A stretch of 64,000 bases of DNA from Bacteroidales bacterium (GTDB lineage: Bacteria; Bacteroidota; Bacteroidia; Bacteroidales; F082), in contig JAFUVT010000024.1 in the NCBI GenBank assembly GCA_017477425.1, positions 62,001-126,000 of the forward strand, in the 5' to 3' direction. Below, piece after piece: positions 36,329 to 44,823 of the stretch. A program made the translations under genes and the position numbers. Numbering within the stretch: position 1 is the first letter of the stretch; each line of letters opens with the position of its first letter. The notes below the pieces were generated by a model, which did not search any database, was not told the DNA's origin, and saw only the letters and a program-made list of their open reading frames with translations.

Positions 36329-37087
36329 ATGGAGCTGAAAGACCAACTGATGCAACAAATCGACCGCGAGCGTTTGCCTAAGCACATCGCCATCATCATG
36401 GACGGCAACGGACGCTGGGCCAAGGAACGCGGCAAACCGCGTCTGTTTGGCCACCAAAGCGCCATTCAGTCGGTACGCGAGGTGAGCGAAGGTTGCGCCG
36501 AATTGGGCGTGGAATACCTGACTTTGTATGCCTTCTCGACCGAGAACTGGAACCGTCCGCTGGCCGAGGTGTCGGGATTGATGAACCTGCTGGCGCAAAC
36601 CATCAGGAACGAGGTGAGCACGATGAACAAAAACAGCATCAAACTCAATGCCATCGGCGACTTGAAGGGCTTGCCGCAAGCCAACTACGAACAGCTGATG
36701 CAGGCCATCGACAACACGAGTCACAACACACGAATGACGTTGACCTTGGCTTTGAGCTACTCAGGCCGCTGGGACCTCACCCAAGCCACACGCCACATGG
36801 CCGAGGACGTGAAGTCAGGCAAACTTGCCCCCGAGAGCATCAACGACAAGACTATCCCGTCGTACCTGTCGACGGCTGGGATGCCCGACCCCGAGCTGCT
36901 CATCCGCACCAGCGGCGAGGAGCGCATCAGCAACTTCCTGCTCTGGGAACTGGCCTATTCCGAGTTGTATTTCACATCGAAATATTGGCCCGATTTCCGC
37001 AAGGCCGACCTCTATGAGGCCATCTTGAACTATCAGCATCGTGAACGCCGCTTCGGCAAAACAAGTGAACAAGTAACTACTAAATAA
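36329..37087 (+). CDS. uppS: Isoprenyl transferase (undecaprenyl diphosphate synthase)
   Basis: 252 residues of the cis-prenyltransferase fold: catalytic aspartate in IIMDGNGRWAK, GH in FGHQSAIQSV, LTLYAFSTENWNRP, and the C-terminal PELLIRTSGEERISNFLLWELAYSE. It extends farnesyl diphosphate with isopentenyl diphosphate to the C55 lipid carrier for peptidoglycan and surface polysaccharide. It follows the DUF6089 gene by 3 bp; bamA follows by 15 bp. Confidence 0.96.
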   Translation: MELKDQLMQQIDRERLPKHIAIIMDGNGRWAKERGKPRLFGHQSAIQSVREVSEGCAELGVEYLTLYAFSTENWNRPLAEVSGLMNLLAQTIRNEVSTMNKNSIKLNAIGDLKGLPQANYEQLMQAIDNTSHNTRMTLTLALSYSGRWDLTQATRHMAEDVKSGKLAPESINDKTIPSYLSTAGMPDPELLIRTSGEERISNFLLWELAYSELYFTSKYWPDFRKADLYEAILNYQHRERRFGKTSEQVTTK

Positions 37088-37102
37088 TTGAAATATAGGA
37101 TT

Positions 37103-39745
37103 ATGCGTTGGAAATATTTACCTCTGCTGTTGCTTACAGCCCTCTTGAGCTTCGGCAACGGCATGTTTGCTCAGATACAAATCGGCGACGACCTCTCGGA
37201 AATCGATTATGCCCGTCCACAGGAATACGAAATCGGAGGCATCACCGTCGAAGGCGCCAAATACGTCGATGCCACGATGCTCAGCCTGATCGCCAACCTG
37301 AGGGTGGGCGACAACATCACCATTCCCGGCGAAGCCATCTCATCGGGTATCCGTAAGATCTGGGAACAGGGTTTGTTTGAGGACGTGGCCATCAACGTCA
37401 CCGATTTCGTGGGCAACAAGGCCTTCCTCCAAATCGTCATCAAGGAACGTCCGCGTGTGTCGAAGTTCTCGTTCAACGGTATCAAGAAGACTGAAGCCGA
37501 TGAAATCCGCAACAAGATCAACCTCTCGCGCGGCGACATCGCCACCGACCATCTGCTGACCAAGACCACACGCATCATCGAGAATTACTACTACGACAAA
37601 GGCTACCTCAACGTCGGCATCGACATCAAACAAGTGGCCGACACCGCCCGCGAGAATTACATCGACATGATCATCGACATCGACAAGGGCGACAAGGTGA
37701 GAATCGGTAAGATCAACGTCATCGGCAACAAGGAACTCACCGACGGTCAGGTGATGCTCGCCATGAAAGAGACCAAGGAACGTGGCCATTTCGATCCACT
37801 GAACCCATTGGGCCCCTTGGTCGTCAACACCGTCGCCGACGTTGTCACCTTGCATCCGCTTCGCGCCATCAATGGCGTGGAAGAATACTTCTACGACAAC
37901 TACCGTCCACGCATCTTCAAGGCCTCGCGCTATAAGGAGAAAAACTACGAGGACGACAAGAAACTCATCATCGACAAGTATAATGCCAAAGGCTACCGCG
38001 ATGCCCGCATCGTCCGCGACTCGGTCTATAAGATCGACGACCGCAACATGGGCATCGACTTGGTCATCGACGAAGGCAACAAATACCACTACCGCAGCAT
38101 CAACTGGACGGGCAACACCAAATACAGCAGCGAGACCCTCGGCAACATCTTGGGCATCAAGCCTGGCGACGTATATAATAAGGAGTTGCTCGACAAGAAC
38201 TTGACCTATAGCGAGACCACTTTGGATATCAGCTCGTTGTATATGGACGACGGCTACCTCTTCTTCCGTGCAGACCCCGTCGAGGTGCAGGTGGAGAACG
38301 ACTCCATCGACCTCGAAATCCGTCTTAGCGAAGGCAAACAGGCCCGCATCAGCAACGTCACCCTGACGGGCAACACCAAGACCTACGACCACGTGGTGCT
38401 TCGTGAGCTCTATTCGCGTCCAGGTCAGCTCTACAGCCGTAGCGACGTGGTGCGTTCGGTGCGTGAATTGGCCACTTTGGGCTTCTTTAACCAAGAGAGC
38501 ATCACGCCCGACGTGCAGCCCAACTATTCCGACAATACGGTGGATATCGGCTATTCCGTCGAGGAAGCCGCCGCCGACCAAATCCGTTTTTCGGCGGGTT
38601 ATGCCGTCCAAATGCTGATGCTTGAGGCAGGTTTGCAGTTCTCCAACTTCTCGATGCGCAACATCTTCAACAAGAAGGCTTGGCGTCCTATTCCTGTCGG
38701 TGACGGACAGAAGCTTTCGCTGAATGTGAGCACCTTAGGTCGCCGATACATCTATTACGGTATGTCGTTCACCGAGCCTTGGCTGGGTGGCCGCAAGCCC
38801 AACTCGTTGACAGCATCCATCTACCAGTCGTTCTATTCGAATGGCTATGAAAGGAAGAGTGAACAATATGGCTGGTTCAACATGACGGGTGCCTCGGTGG
38901 GCTTGGGTCGCCGCCTGACTTGGCCTGACGACTATTTCGCCCTCTACCAAGGCATCAACCTGAAACGATACAGACTCAACAACTACCAATCCTCGTTTTT
39001 GAGTGTTGGCGACGGCAACGGCAGGTTCAACCTGATTAGCTACAACTTCGTGCTGTCGCGCAACTCGGTGAGCCAGCCCATCTATCCGCGCAACGGCTCC
39101 GAGTTCCAGCTGAGCCTCGAAATCACGCCGCCCTATTCCTTGTTTACGAATAAGAACTATACCAACCTCTCTGACAACGAGAAGTATAAATGGATCGAGA
39201 TGCACCGCTGGACCTTCAAGGCTGCTTGGTACACCGAGCTTTATGAAAAACTAGTGATGATGACCCGCGTGCGCTTTGGCTACTTGGGTCACTACAACGA
39301 CCAAATCGGTCCCACGCCCTTCCACCGTTTCTTCCTCGGTGGCGATGGCTTGAGCACCTATTCGGTCGACAGTCGTGAGCTCGTCGGTATGCGCGGCTAT
39401 GGCAACAATGCACTCACGCCAGGCTTTTACAACAGCACAGGTACGGGCGGCAGTGGCGGCGACATCATGACGAAATACACCTTGGAGTTGCGTTATCCGC
39501 TCTCGCTCAACCCGCAGGCCACCATCTATGCCCTGACTTTCCTCGAAGCGGGCAACTGCTGGCTCGGTTTCAAGAACTTCAATCCGTTTGAGGTGAAGCG
39601 CTCGGCGGGTCTCGGCGTGCGCATCTATCTGCCGATGTTCGGTCTGCTTGGTCTCGACTGGGGCTATGGCTTCGACGACATCTACGGCGTTGCAGGCGAG
39701 AACCACAGCCAGTTCCACTTCTCCATCGGTGGCTCGATTGATTAA
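37103..39745 (+). CDS. bamA: Outer-membrane protein assembly factor BamA
   Basis: 880 residues from the ATG at 37103 (MRWKYLPLLLLTALL), which begins a clear signal peptide; an earlier TTG at 37088 is less likely. Five POTRA-like modules lie from residue about 45 to 480 (IGGITVEGAKYVDATMLSLIANLRVGD, SKFSFNGIKKTEADEIRNKINLSRG, VRIGKINVIGNKELTDGQVMLAMKE, and others). The Omp85 barrel follows with FHRFFLGGDGLSTYSVD and RYPLSLNP. It inserts barrel proteins in the outer membrane. It lies in the Bacteroidota-type uppS-bamA-ompH-ompH block. Confidence 0.95.
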   Translation: MRWKYLPLLLLTALLSFGNGMFAQIQIGDDLSEIDYARPQEYEIGGITVEGAKYVDATMLSLIANLRVGDNITIPGEAISSGIRKIWEQGLFEDVAINVTDFVGNKAFLQIVIKERPRVSKFSFNGIKKTEADEIRNKINLSRGDIATDHLLTKTTRIIENYYYDKGYLNVGIDIKQVADTARENYIDMIIDIDKGDKVRIGKINVIGNKELTDGQVMLAMKETKERGHFDPLNPLGPLVVNTVADVVTLHPLRAINGVEEYFYDNYRPRIFKASRYKEKNYEDDKKLIIDKYNAKGYRDARIVRDSVYKIDDRNMGIDLVIDEGNKYHYRSINWTGNTKYSSETLGNILGIKPGDVYNKELLDKNLTYSETTLDISSLYMDDGYLFFRADPVEVQVENDSIDLEIRLSEGKQARISNVTLTGNTKTYDHVVLRELYSRPGQLYSRSDVVRSVRELATLGFFNQESITPDVQPNYSDNTVDIGYSVEEAAADQIRFSAGYAVQMLMLEAGLQFSNFSMRNIFNKKAWRPIPVGDGQKLSLNVSTLGRRYIYYGMSFTEPWLGGRKPNSLTASIYQSFYSNGYERKSEQYGWFNMTGASVGLGRRLTWPDDYFALYQGINLKRYRLNNYQSSFLSVGDGNGRFNLISYNFVLSRNSVSQPIYPRNGSEFQLSLEITPPYSLFTNKNYTNLSDNEKYKWIEMHRWTFKAAWYTELYEKLVMMTRVRFGYLGHYNDQIGPTPFHRFFLGGDGLSTYSVDSRELVGMRGYGNNALTPGFYNSTGTGGSGGDIMTKYTLELRYPLSLNPQATIYALTFLEAGNCWLGFKNFNPFEVKRSAGLGVRIYLPMFGLLGLDWGYGFDDIYGVAGENHSQFHFSIGGSID

Positions 39746-39750
39746 CCATC

Positions 39751-39780
39751 AGCGGTCCCTGAACTTGTCGAAGGGCCGCT
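39751..39780. repeat. REP-like element after bamA
   Basis: Core CCTGAACTTGTCGAAGGG between bamA and the first ompH, just before that gene's -7 box. Confidence 0.75.
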
Positions 39781-39782
39781 CA

Positions 39783-39790
39783 TATTTTTG
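39783..39790 (+). promoter_or_regulatory. -7 box of the first ompH gene
   Basis: TATTTTTG, 39 nt before the chosen ATG at 39830; an in-frame ATG at 39788 overlaps the box and cannot be the start. Confidence 0.55.
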
Positions 39791-39829
39791 GAACGATTAT
39801 TGATAAGCAGAAAAACAAATCAACACAAT

Positions 39830-40501
39830 ATGAAAATGAAAGCATTCAAAACCTTGATCCTGACCGCTGCCTTCGTGTGCGGCGGCGTGATGACTGCCAA
39901 TGCCCAGCTTGGCGGTGGACAGAAAATCGTCTATGTCGATTCGGAATACATCATGGAAAACATTCCGGAATATGGTGACGCACAAGAAGAACTCAACTCT
40001 TTCTCGACCAAATGGCAGAACGAGGTGAAGGCCATCTACGACAAAGTGTCGGAGATGTACAGCAAATACCAAACCGAGATGCTGCTGCTTTCGGAAGACC
40101 AGAAACGTGCCCGCGAGCAAGCCATCATCGACAAGGAACAGGAAGCCAAGAACCTGCAGATGCAGTATTTCGGCGCCGAAGGCCAGCTTTACCAGAAGCG
40201 CACCGAACTCATTCAGCCCATCCAAGAGAAGGTCTACACGGCGATGAAGGAAGTGGCCCAGACCAAGAACTACGCCTTTATCCTCGACCTCGCCTCGGGA
40301 ACCTCCATCCTCTATGCCAACGACAAGAACGACATCAGCGATGAGGTGCTCGACCAACTGGGCAACGTGATGCAGACTGTGCGTCGCGAAGACCGTCGCA
40401 GAGCCAATGCTGGCGTCGGTACTGGCACGCCTGGCGCTGGCAATGCCGGCGGCAAAACGGGAGGCACCAAATCGGGTTCGACCTCGAAACCCAAGAAATA
40501 A
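39830..40501 (+). CDS. OmpH/Skp-family periplasmic chaperone, long form
   Basis: 223 residues with signal peptide (MKMKAFKTLILTAAFVCGGVMTANAQ; ATG at 39836 is also possible). The Skp/OmpH coiled-coil tentacle region has IVYVDSEYIMENIPEYGDAQEELN then long charged helices (KRAREQAIIDKEQEAKNLQ). An extra C-terminal tail is rich in G, T, K and S (GTGTPGAGNAGGK...), absent from its neighbour. It holds unfolded outer-membrane proteins for BamA. A second copy follows within 90 bp. Confidence 0.9.
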   Translation: MKMKAFKTLILTAAFVCGGVMTANAQLGGGQKIVYVDSEYIMENIPEYGDAQEELNSFSTKWQNEVKAIYDKVSEMYSKYQTEMLLLSEDQKRAREQAIIDKEQEAKNLQMQYFGAEGQLYQKRTELIQPIQEKVYTAMKEVAQTKNYAFILDLASGTSILYANDKNDISDEVLDQLGNVMQTVRREDRRRANAGVGTGTPGAGNAGGKTGGTKSGSTSKPKK

Positions 40502-40533
40502 AGAAATAATCGGTGAGGTAAAGCAAAAATTCG

Positions 40534-40541
40534 TATCTTTG
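40534..40541 (+). promoter_or_regulatory. -7 box of the second ompH gene
   Basis: TATCTTTG, 49 nt before the ATG at 40591. Confidence 0.55.
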
Positions 40542-40590
40542 CCGCTCGATTGTCAATTATCATAGAGTTAAATCATTAAAAGTCAATAAA

Positions 40591-41106
40591 ATGAAAAGAG
40601 TATTCAAAGTATTGTTTTTGGGTGTTGCCTTGTTCGTGATGAGCGGCGTGGCCAATGCTCAAGTGAAGATTGCACACGTCAACACGGCTGAAGTCCTCGA
40701 CGCCATGCCCGAGAAGGCCAAGGCTGAGAAAGACCTTGAGAAGTATTACAACGATCTTCAGGGCCAGCTGCAGACGATGGCTCAGGAGTATCAGACCAAG
40801 ATGCAGGACTATGAGGCCAACCAAGCCACCATGTCGAATCTGGTGAAACAGTCGAAGGAGAAGGAAATCGTCGACATCCAAAACCGTATCCAACAGTTCC
40901 AAGCTAACGCCGAAGTCGACTTCGAAAACAAGCGTGCTGAACTATTGAAGCCTATGCTCGACAAGATTCAAAACGCCATCAACGCTGTCGGTAAGGAAAA
41001 GGGTTACACCTACATGCTCGACATGGCCACGGGTGCCGCTGTCTACATTGGCACCGACGCCATTGATGCCACCAAGGACGTGAAAGCCAAGTTGGGTATC
41101 AAGTAA
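40591..41106 (+). CDS. OmpH/Skp-family periplasmic chaperone, short form
   Basis: 171 residues with signal peptide (MKRVFKVLFLGVALFVMSGVANAQ). The mature part starts VKIAHVNTAEVLDAMPE and continues with long helices and the end AAVYIGTDAIDATKDVKAKLGIK. It is the canonical Skp/OmpH size. It has its own -7 box and a terminator, so it can be expressed separately from the longer copy. Tandem OmpH pairs are usual after bamA in Bacteroidota. Confidence 0.92.
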   Translation: MKRVFKVLFLGVALFVMSGVANAQVKIAHVNTAEVLDAMPEKAKAEKDLEKYYNDLQGQLQTMAQEYQTKMQDYEANQATMSNLVKQSKEKEIVDIQNRIQQFQANAEVDFENKRAELLKPMLDKIQNAINAVGKEKGYTYMLDMATGAAVYIGTDAIDATKDVKAKLGIK

Positions 41107-41137
41107 GACTAAGGATTTTAGGTATAGTATTTTTCGC

Positions 41138-41168
41138 AAAGCAGCCGGCTCAACGAGTCGGCTGCTTT
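41138..41168. terminator. Terminator between ompH and the VOC gene
   Basis: AAAGCAGCCG pairs with CGGCTGCTTT around GCTCAACGAGT. It serves the plus-strand ompH gene; the convergent VOC gene ends at 41171, so it may serve both. Confidence 0.85.
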
Positions 41169-41170
41169 CT

Positions 41171-42238
41171 TTATTTGATGCTATTGCGTTTCACCTTGGC
41201 GAAGCGCAGCAATTTCAGGATGCCTAAGGGCTTGTGGTCGTCTTTGTTAGCGAGGTTGAGGTACAGCCCGAACTTCTTGGCGATCGGGATTTTGAAGGTC
41301 TCGACGAACTCGATGAGCGTGCCGTCGGGGTCTTCCACGTAGGTGAAATGGCCGTTGGCGTCGCCCATGCCGAAGTCGGCACCACTGTCGCAAACGAAGG
41401 GATGCCCCATGAGCTCGGCTTCCTCTTGCACGGCGCTCATGTTGCGCACGTCGAAGCAGAGATGGATGAAGCCTGGGTCGCCCCAATAACGGCCTTCGTA
41501 GAGCTTCTTGCCGACGCTGTCGATGCCTTGGATCAACTCAAGATGCGAGGTGCCCATGATGCGGCTCAGCGGCCCTTCGATGGGCGTGCTGCGTTCCAAG
41601 ATGACACGGCGCACGACGTCATCGCCGCCAGGAAGGCATCTCAGGTCGTCGAAGACTGCCGTCTGGTCGAAAACAATCTTGTCGTACCCAAGCAGTTGGG
41701 TGTAGAAAGGCAGCGACTTGTCAATGTCGCTCACGCCGAGGGTGGCGCCGTTGGCACCGCCGGTGGTTTTCTTCTCGTCGATGAAGACGTAGTCGTCCTG
41801 CTCGAGCTGGAACAGGTTGCCGTAGGGGTCTTTCATGAAGAACTCCTTTTGGCCGACGGGCGAGGTCATGATTTCACTGATGACGTCGAGACCCTTATTA
41901 ATAAAGGTGTTGTAGGCTACCTCGATGTCGGCGGTTTTCACTTTGGCGATGAGGATGCCCAAGTCGCCGAGGCGGACCGGCTCCTTCAGGTAGTTGAGCT
42001 CGCGGCCTTTGGGTTGCCAGATCTCGAAGCCGCCGCCGCCACGGATGTTGACGGCGATGCCCGAGCGGCGGGGCTGGGGCTTGCCGCCCGTGTAGGGCAG
42101 CATGCGTTCCGCCACGCCTTCGTCGTCGACGATCTTGATCTCGAAACCGAAGTTGTCGTAATACCATTTCCAGGCTTCGACGAAGTCGTTCACGCCGATG
42201 CCCACTTGTTGTATGCCGCAGATGACTTTCTCTTTCAT
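41171..42238 (-). CDS. Tandem VOC (glyoxalase/dioxygenase-fold) protein
   Basis: 355 residues with two VOC modules. First about 5-150 (GIQQVGIGVNDFVEAWKWYYDNFGFE ... KDPYGNLFQLEQDD), second about 165-310 (ATLGVSDIDKSLPFYTQLLGYD ... EDPDGTLIEFVETF). Both keep glutamate and histidine positions typical of metal-binding VOC proteins (HLELIQ, HLCFDV, ...LIEFVE). Glyoxalase I, extradiol dioxygenase and 4-hydroxyphenylpyruvate-type enzymes share this fold; I cannot choose among them. It is on the minus strand next to the SDR gene, with a REP pair between. Confidence 0.82.
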   Translation of the reverse strand: MKEKVICGIQQVGIGVNDFVEAWKWYYDNFGFEIKIVDDEGVAERMLPYTGGKPQPRRSGIAVNIRGGGGFEIWQPKGRELNYLKEPVRLGDLGILIAKVKTADIEVAYNTFINKGLDVISEIMTSPVGQKEFFMKDPYGNLFQLEQDDYVFIDEKKTTGGANGATLGVSDIDKSLPFYTQLLGYDKIVFDQTAVFDDLRCLPGGDDVVRRVILERSTPIEGPLSRIMGTSHLELIQGIDSVGKKLYEGRYWGDPGFIHLCFDVRNMSAVQEEAELMGHPFVCDSGADFGMGDANGHFTYVEDPDGTLIEFVETFKIPIAKKFGLYLNLANKDDHKPLGILKLLRFAKVKRNSIK

Positions 42239-42255
42239 GGTAGATTTGTTTGTGT

Positions 42256-42317
42256 CGGCGTTTCGACAGGCTCAACGACCTTAGCTTATGCAGGTCCCTG
42301 AGCTTGTCGAAGGGCCG
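42256..42317. repeat. Inverted pair of REP-like elements
   Basis: TTTCGACAGGCTCAACG at 42261-42277 and CCCTGAGCTTGTCGAAGGG at about 42296-42314 face each other over a short spacer. They separate the VOC and SDR genes. Confidence 0.8.
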
Positions 42318-42324
42318 TACTCAT

Positions 42325-43116
42325 TTATGTTGCTGAAATTTTCTTAGACAATTTATAATACAAGGGTAAACAATATTTATGGATATGCGCCATGAGCAAT
42401 TCGGTGCGACCGATGAGCTTGCGGTGCTTCTGCCGCTTGATGGCCCGAACGGCAATGGCACCACATTTCTCCACGCTGAGGCCGTTGGCTTGACCAGCGT
42501 CCATCTTGGCATGGGCCGAGCCGTCGCCGTGGAGGGCGCTCTTGCTGATTTGCGTGTTGATGCGCCCAGGGATGAGGAAGGTCACGCCGATGTTGTCGTA
42601 TTCCAGCTCCAGCGACTCGTAGAATCCGAACAGCGCATGCTTGGCCGCGCAATAGGCCGAACGCAGCGGGAAGCCGAACAAGCCCGATAGGGAAGTGGTC
42701 ACGCTGAACTGGACGTGTTCCTTGGCGAGAATCATCTCCTTGAACTTCTTCACGAGATAGACCCCGCTGAGGAAGTCGATTTTCAGGATTTTTTCGTCCA
42801 CGCTGATGTCGGTGTCTAAGGCTTTTTCGCGTTGCGAGATGCCCGCGTTGAGCACGAAGAGGTCGATGCTCAGGCCGTTGTCAGTCACGAAGTCGTGGAG
42901 GCGGTCGATGGAGGCGTAGTCATCGAGTTGGGTCTCGGTGGCCCAGGCCTTCACGCCGTATTGCTCACACATCGCCTTGGTCTTATTGAGGTCGTCGATA
43001 CCCAAGCCCGTGAGGACGAGGTGGCAGCCTTCCTGGGCCAGGTGCAGGGCGATGCTCTGCCCGATGCCTGTGCCGCCGCCCGTGATGAGGGCGGTTTTGT
43101 TTTTGAGGTTTAGCAT
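42325..43116 (-). CDS. Short-chain dehydrogenase/reductase
   Basis: 263 residues. N-terminal NAD(P) motif TALITGGGTGIGQSIAL, then NAGIS and the catalytic YCAAKH (Y-x3-K) with the serine in TTSLSGLFGF. The motif TGGGTGIG and the classical SDR length fit well. It lies divergent from a serine-palmitoyltransferase-like gene and may be the 3-ketosphinganine reductase step, the reaction in which SDR enzymes are used in eukaryotes; that is inference from the neighbourhood. It carries its own -7 box at 43203-43210. Confidence 0.87.
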   Translation of the reverse strand: MLNLKNKTALITGGGTGIGQSIALHLAQEGCHLVLTGLGIDDLNKTKAMCEQYGVKAWATETQLDDYASIDRLHDFVTDNGLSIDLFVLNAGISQREKALDTDISVDEKILKIDFLSGVYLVKKFKEMILAKEHVQFSVTTSLSGLFGFPLRSAYCAAKHALFGFYESLELEYDNIGVTFLIPGRINTQISKSALHGDGSAHAKMDAGQANGLSVEKCGAIAVRAIKRQKHRKLIGRTELLMAHIHKYCLPLYYKLSKKISAT

Positions 43117-43136
43117 GAATGTCGTTCCTTTGTTGT

Positions 43137-43190
43137 CGGTGCTTCGACAGGCTCAGCAACCTTAGGTCCCTGAGCTTGTCGAAGGGCCGC
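43137..43190. repeat. Inverted pair of REP-like elements
   Basis: CTTCGACAGGCTCAGCA (from about 43142) and CCCTGAGCTTGTCGAAGGG (about 43169-43187). The SDR leader is transcribed through it. Confidence 0.8.
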
Positions 43191-43202
43191 TTTTCTCGGC
43201 TG

Positions 43203-43210
43203 CAAAAATA
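43203..43210 (-). promoter_or_regulatory. -7 box of the SDR gene
   Basis: TATTTTTG on the minus strand; the REP pair then lies in the 5' leader of the SDR mRNA. Confidence 0.5.
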
Positions 43211-43250
43211 AAAATAAATTCGTCACGGTTGGGATAATCAATATATTTAC

Positions 43251-43258
43251 TAATTTTG
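43251..43258 (+). promoter_or_regulatory. -7 box of the SPT-like gene
   Basis: TAATTTTG on the plus strand, back to back with the SDR promoter. The transcript would carry the REP element at 43285-43311 in its leader. Confidence 0.5.
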
Positions 43259-43284
43259 TGGCTCATAAATCCCAGATGTCTGGT

Positions 43285-43311
43285 CGGCCCTTCGACAAGC
43301 TCAGGGACCTT
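43285..43311. repeat. REP-like element in the SPT-like gene leader
   Basis: CCCTTCGACAAGCTCAGGG at about 43288-43306, followed by an AACTG/ATCAACT low-complexity stretch up to the start codon. Confidence 0.8.
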
Positions 43312-43348
43312 AACTGAAAAACTGCAAACTATCAACTATCAACTCAAT

Positions 43349-44608
43349 ATGGACATATTTGAAAGAATATCAAAGGATTCGGGTGGCCCGATTGGGCAGT
43401 ACCGCGAACGCGCTGACGGCTACTTCGCATTCCCTCGTTTGGAAGGCGAGATGGGACCGCGCATGACCTTCAACGGCAGGGAAGTGCTCTGCTGGAGCTT
43501 GAACAACTATCTGGGTTTGGCCAACCATCCCGAGATTCGTCGCGTGGATGCCGAAGCCGCCGCCAAATACGGCCTCGCTGCCCCGATGGGCGCCCGCATG
43601 ATGACGGGACATACCCGCATGCACGAGCATTTCGAGCACGAGTTGGCCGACTTCGAGAAGAAGGAAGCCGCCTACCTCTTTAACTTTGGCTACCAGGGCA
43701 TCGTTTCGACCATCGACACGCTGACCACCATGCACGACGTCATCGTTTACGACAACGAAGCCCACGCTTGCCTGCTCGACGGTATCCGCCTGCACATCGG
43801 CAACAAGTACAAATACCGCCACAACGACATGGCCGACCTCGAGAAGAAACTGAAGGTGGCTACCGAGGTGGTGAACAAGACCAACGGCGGCATCCTCGTC
43901 ATCACCGAGGGCGTGTATGGCATGACGGGCGCTTTGGGCGACCTCGCCGGCATCGTGGCCTTGAAGAAGAAATACAACTTCCGTATCCTCATCGACGACG
44001 CCCATGGCTTCGGCGTGATGGGTCCCAACGGTCGCGGCACCTCCGAGCACTTCGGCGTGATGGACGACATCGACATCTATATCGGTGCCTATGCCAAGGC
44101 CATGGCCATCATCGGCGGCTTCGTGGCTGGTCCGAAGTATGTGATTGAGTACTTGCGCTATAACATGCGTTCGCAGATGTATGCCAAGAGTCTGCCGCTG
44201 GCCATTGTGGAAGGTTGCGAGAAGCGTCTCGAAATCATCCGCAGCGCCGAGGGCGACGCCTTGCGTGCCCAACTGTGGAAGGTGACCCGCGCCTTGCAGC
44301 AGGGCTTCCGCGACCTGGGCTTCGACATCGGTCCGGCCGAGGCATGCGTGACGCCGGTGCATGTGCAAGGCGATGTGGTGCAAGCCACCAACATCGCCAT
44401 GGACCTGCGCGAGAACTACCGTATCTTCTGTTCGGTCATCACCTATCCCGTCATCCCCAAGGGCATGATCATCTTCCGCATCATCCCGACGGCGGCCCAT
44501 ACGATGGACGACGTCAACTACACCTTGAACGCCTTCAAGGAGGTGAAGGAGAAGCTTGACAAGGGCTTCTACGACGGCACCGAAGTCCCGAACATGAGGA
44601 TTGAGTAA
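43349..44608 (+). CDS. spt: Alpha-oxoamine synthase, serine palmitoyltransferase-like
   Basis: 419 residues from the ATG at 43349 (MDIFERISKDSGG). An in-frame ATG at 43256 would translate the REP element and is rejected. PLP-dependent acyl-CoA:amino-acid C-acyltransferase: LCWSLNNYLGLANHPE, MGARMMTGHTRMHEHFE, FNFGYQGIVSTIDTL, IDDAHGFGVMG (PLP aspartate and histidine) and the PLP lysine in GAYAKAMAIIGGF. Relatives are 2-amino-3-ketobutyrate CoA ligase, AONS, HemA and SPT. SPT makes 3-ketosphinganine for sphingolipids, common in Bacteroidales. The SPT assignment is my best guess from resemblance; a KBL-like function cannot be excluded. Confidence 0.75.
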   Translation: MDIFERISKDSGGPIGQYRERADGYFAFPRLEGEMGPRMTFNGREVLCWSLNNYLGLANHPEIRRVDAEAAAKYGLAAPMGARMMTGHTRMHEHFEHELADFEKKEAAYLFNFGYQGIVSTIDTLTTMHDVIVYDNEAHACLLDGIRLHIGNKYKYRHNDMADLEKKLKVATEVVNKTNGGILVITEGVYGMTGALGDLAGIVALKKKYNFRILIDDAHGFGVMGPNGRGTSEHFGVMDDIDIYIGAYAKAMAIIGGFVAGPKYVIEYLRYNMRSQMYAKSLPLAIVEGCEKRLEIIRSAEGDALRAQLWKVTRALQQGFRDLGFDIGPAEACVTPVHVQGDVVQATNIAMDLRENYRIFCSVITYPVIPKGMIIFRIIPTAAHTMDDVNYTLNAFKEVKEKLDKGFYDGTEVPNMRIE

Positions 44609-44626
44609 ACCTTGTGTCAGTCTAAA

Positions 44627-44717
44627 AAAAACGACCATTCATGTCATTCCCGTATGGAATCTATAAAAACGACCATTCATGTCATTCCCGTATGGAATCT
44701 ATGAATGGTCGTTTTTA
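44627..44717. terminator. Terminator region with an exact 38-bp tandem duplication
   Basis: Two identical 38-bp units (44627-44664 and 44665-44702) each begin AAAAACGACCATTC; the second pairs with GAATGGTCGTTTTT at 44703-44716. An inner palindrome ATTCC-CGTAT-GGAAT occurs in each unit. It lies between the convergent SPT-like gene and ATPase cassette 3. Confidence 0.85.
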
Positions 44718-44721
44718 TTAG

Positions 44722-44797
44722 TTTTCGTCCAAAAGTAGGTGAAAAACTATAGATTTGGACAAAAGTTGATTGATTTTTGTCTAAAAGTAGATAAAAA
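44722..44797. repeat. Left 76-bp direct repeat flanking ATPase cassette 3
   Basis: About 92 percent identical (6 mismatches by eye) to 46335-46410, same orientation. It contains GGACAAAA and TTTTTGTCT/TTTTTGTCC as inverted sub-repeats. A further partial unit runs to 44823, next to the ATPase stop codon. Confidence 0.9.
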
Positions 44798-44823
44798 AGT
44801 ATGGATTTGGACAAAAGTTGAAT

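Noticed and set aside
43256..43348. Earlier start for the SPT-like gene
   Set aside because: It would translate the REP element (GPSTSSGT) and lies right at the -7 box, so it cannot be in the transcript leader from that promoter.
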